NCBI RefSeq assembly: GCF_014199305.1
Contig: NZ_JACIJK010000002.1
Location: 124,001 to 188,000, forward strand
Origin: Sphingomonas aerophila
GTDB taxonomy: Bacteria; Pseudomonadota; Alphaproteobacteria; Sphingomonadales; Sphingomonadaceae
Reading direction: 5' to 3'
Length of the DNA stretch: 64,000 nucleotides
Of this stretch, positions 63,159 to 64,000 are shown piece by piece. The notes under the pieces are model-generated. The model did no database searches and was not told the DNA's origin. It saw only the letters and a list, made by a program, of their open reading frames with translations. The stretch's first letter is position 1. Each line of letters opens with the position of its first letter. A program made the translations under genes and the position numbers.

Positions 63159-63521
63159 ATGCTCGATCCGTCGCCCCGAACGGGTGACTTCGGCGGCGTT
63201 GCGCCCGACGAAGAGGAAAGCGTCGGCACGCTGATTTCTCGCCTCGTCTCCGAAGGGCGTTCGCTGGCTCAGGCCGAGTTGACGCTCGTCAGGGCGAAGG
63301 CAGGCGAACGCGTTGGGGCATACCGCAGCGCCGCGATCTTCTTTGGCGCGGCGGGTCTTCTCGCCCTGGCGGCGTTGATCGCGCTGCTGGTGGGATTGGA
63401 GTTGACCTTGGCACCGTTGGTGGGACCAGGTGGCGCGACCGCGATGGTGGTGTTGGTCACGCTCGTCATCGCAGCTGTGCTCGCCTTGATCGGCAAGCGC
63501 AGCCTGGCCCCGAGGAGCTGA
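63159..63521 (+). CDS. Phage-holin-family (DUF1469) membrane protein
   Basis: The 120-residue protein has a soluble acidic N-terminus (1-24), a helix (GTLISRLVSEGRSLAQAELTLVRAKAGE) and two membrane spans (about 57-78 and 89-113). This is the Holin-III/DUF1469 layout, which in alphaproteobacteria goes with DUF883 and DUF3618 genes and not with lysis. It starts one base after the previous stop and ends three bases before DUF3618. Confidence 0.85.
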   Translation: MLDPSPRTGDFGGVAPDEEESVGTLISRLVSEGRSLAQAELTLVRAKAGERVGAYRSAAIFFGAAGLLALAALIALLVGLELTLAPLVGPGGATAMVVLVTLVIAAVLALIGKRSLAPRS

Positions 63522-63524
63522 GGC

Positions 63525-63827
63525 ATGGCGACGAACCCCGATCCCGCCGCCCAGATTGCCGCGGCCGAGCACGACGCGACCATCGCGCGTGAACGCCTGT
63601 CACGGACGGTGGCGCAGTTGCAGGACCGGCTTAGCCCGAAGCAGATCGCACGCCGGGCGGTTCGCGATGCTGGCGACCGCAGCACCGCGGCCGTGGACAC
63701 GGCACGCCGCAATCCGGGTACCGCCGCCGGGCTTGTGGCCTGTGCGGGCCTGTTTCTGGCCCGTCACCGGATCGCCTCGCTGTTCCGGCGCAGGCGGCCC
63801 AAACAGTCCGTCAACAAAACCGCTTAG
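63525..63827 (+). CDS. DUF3618-family protein
   Basis: The 100-residue protein shows the family pattern: an N-terminal helix (AAEHDATIARERLSRTVAQLQDRLSPKQIARRAVRDAG) and a short membrane-associated helix (GTAAGLVACAGLFLARHRIASLF), then a basic Lys/Arg tail. The family is usually found next to holin-like DUF1469 genes. The role is unknown; envelope stress is inferred from the context and the EcfG-type promoter. Confidence 0.85.
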   Translation: MATNPDPAAQIAAAEHDATIARERLSRTVAQLQDRLSPKQIARRAVRDAGDRSTAAVDTARRNPGTAAGLVACAGLFLARHRIASLFRRRRPKQSVNKTA

Positions 63828-63853
63828 ACGCTCCGCACGAGAGGACTCTCAGA

Positions 63854-64000
63854 ATGGCTCAGAACAACAACAACAAGCAGGCCCATGAAGCAGAGCATGG
63901 CCGCCTTCATAATGCGCGCGACGCGGCGAGCGACGTTGCGCACCGCGCGGCCAAGAGCATCGATTCCAACCCGCTGGGCGTACTCGTCGGCGGCCTTGCG
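63854..64000 (+). CDS. YqjD/ElaB-like protein, cut by the right edge
   Basis: From ATG 63854 the visible 49 residues start MAQNNNNKQAHEAEHGRLHN, followed by RDAASDVAHRAAKSI and NPLGVLVGGLA, where a membrane helix would begin. The pattern matches YqjD/DUF883 proteins, which end in a Gly-rich membrane span. It is the fourth gene of the stress cluster. The C-terminus lies beyond the window. Confidence 0.7.
   Translation, partial: MAQNNNNKQAHEAEHGRLHNARDAASDVAHRAAKSIDSNPLGVLVGGLA

Overview
The window is GC-rich chromosomal DNA that reads as an alphaproteobacterium of the order Sphingomonadales, most likely Sphingomonas or a close relative. This is inferred from family-level similarity: a DUF6628-type protein, a GTTC-N7-GTTC SOS box in front of an imuA-imuB-dnaE2 cassette, GGAAC-N17-CGTT-type EcfG stress promoters, a TonB receptor with Tat-exported sulfatases, and a lapA-pyrF-trpF-trpB-trpA-accD-folC run. 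Gene density is high, with many 1 to 4 base stop/start overlaps. I see no prophage, insertion sequence, integrase, CRISPR array or rRNA operon.

Layout. 1-3.7 kb: a cut-off secreted NTF2-like protein coupled to an EAL protein with a degenerate GGDEF domain, then divergent moaA-nadK. 3.8-10.7 kb: tRNA-Asn, a YjbQ protein, a Gly-rich lipoprotein, secA, argJ and a small acetyltransferase. 11-17.3 kb: a small membrane protein, tRNA-Gly, and a minus-strand TonB receptor plus two-sulfatase operon. 17.5-23.5 kb: an ABC ATPase, FtsX permease and AttH/CrtC-like protein, then a phospholipase D protein. 23.5-30.8 kb: the SOS-controlled mutagenesis cassette imuA-imuB-dnaE2, followed by a zinc-ribbon protein. 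ImuB carries a very long repeat-bearing insertion.

31-37 kb: a PadR regulator, rarA overlapped by a DUF429-like gene, tRNA-Thr, and an EEP-fold hydrolase coupled to a patatin-like lipase. 37-43.8 kb: lapA-pyrF, the end of tryptophan synthesis (trpF, trpB, trpA), accD and folC, then DUF6628. 43.8-50.3 kb: an AmpG-like permease, a response regulator, rluB with an Arg-rich tail, rsmD and uvrD, the last preceded by structured leader DNA. 50.3-58.1 kb: MarR and Crp/Fnr regulators, a GH43 hydrolase, small envelope and stress proteins, an S9 peptidase and an MFS exporter. 58.1-64 kb: a DUF885 peptidase, a chloroperoxidase-like hydrolase with an EcfG promoter, ftsB, eno, and an EcfG-type stress cluster (DUF883-like, holin-like, DUF3618, YqjD-like) that runs off the right edge.

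Functionally the window mixes housekeeping genes (secA, eno, ftsB, accD, folC, argJ, trp, pyrF, nadK) with accessory modules for sulfated-glycan use, lipid or peptide export, damage-induced mutagenesis and general stress. The strongest candidate for something not well described is the ImuB insertion of about 340 residues with two families of short repeated motifs, together with the zinc-ribbon gene at the end of the same cassette. Secondary candidates are a 28-codon ORF bridging trpB and trpA, a leader or small RNA upstream of uvrD, and a six-codon ORF joined to a strong hairpin upstream of the yjbQ-like gene.
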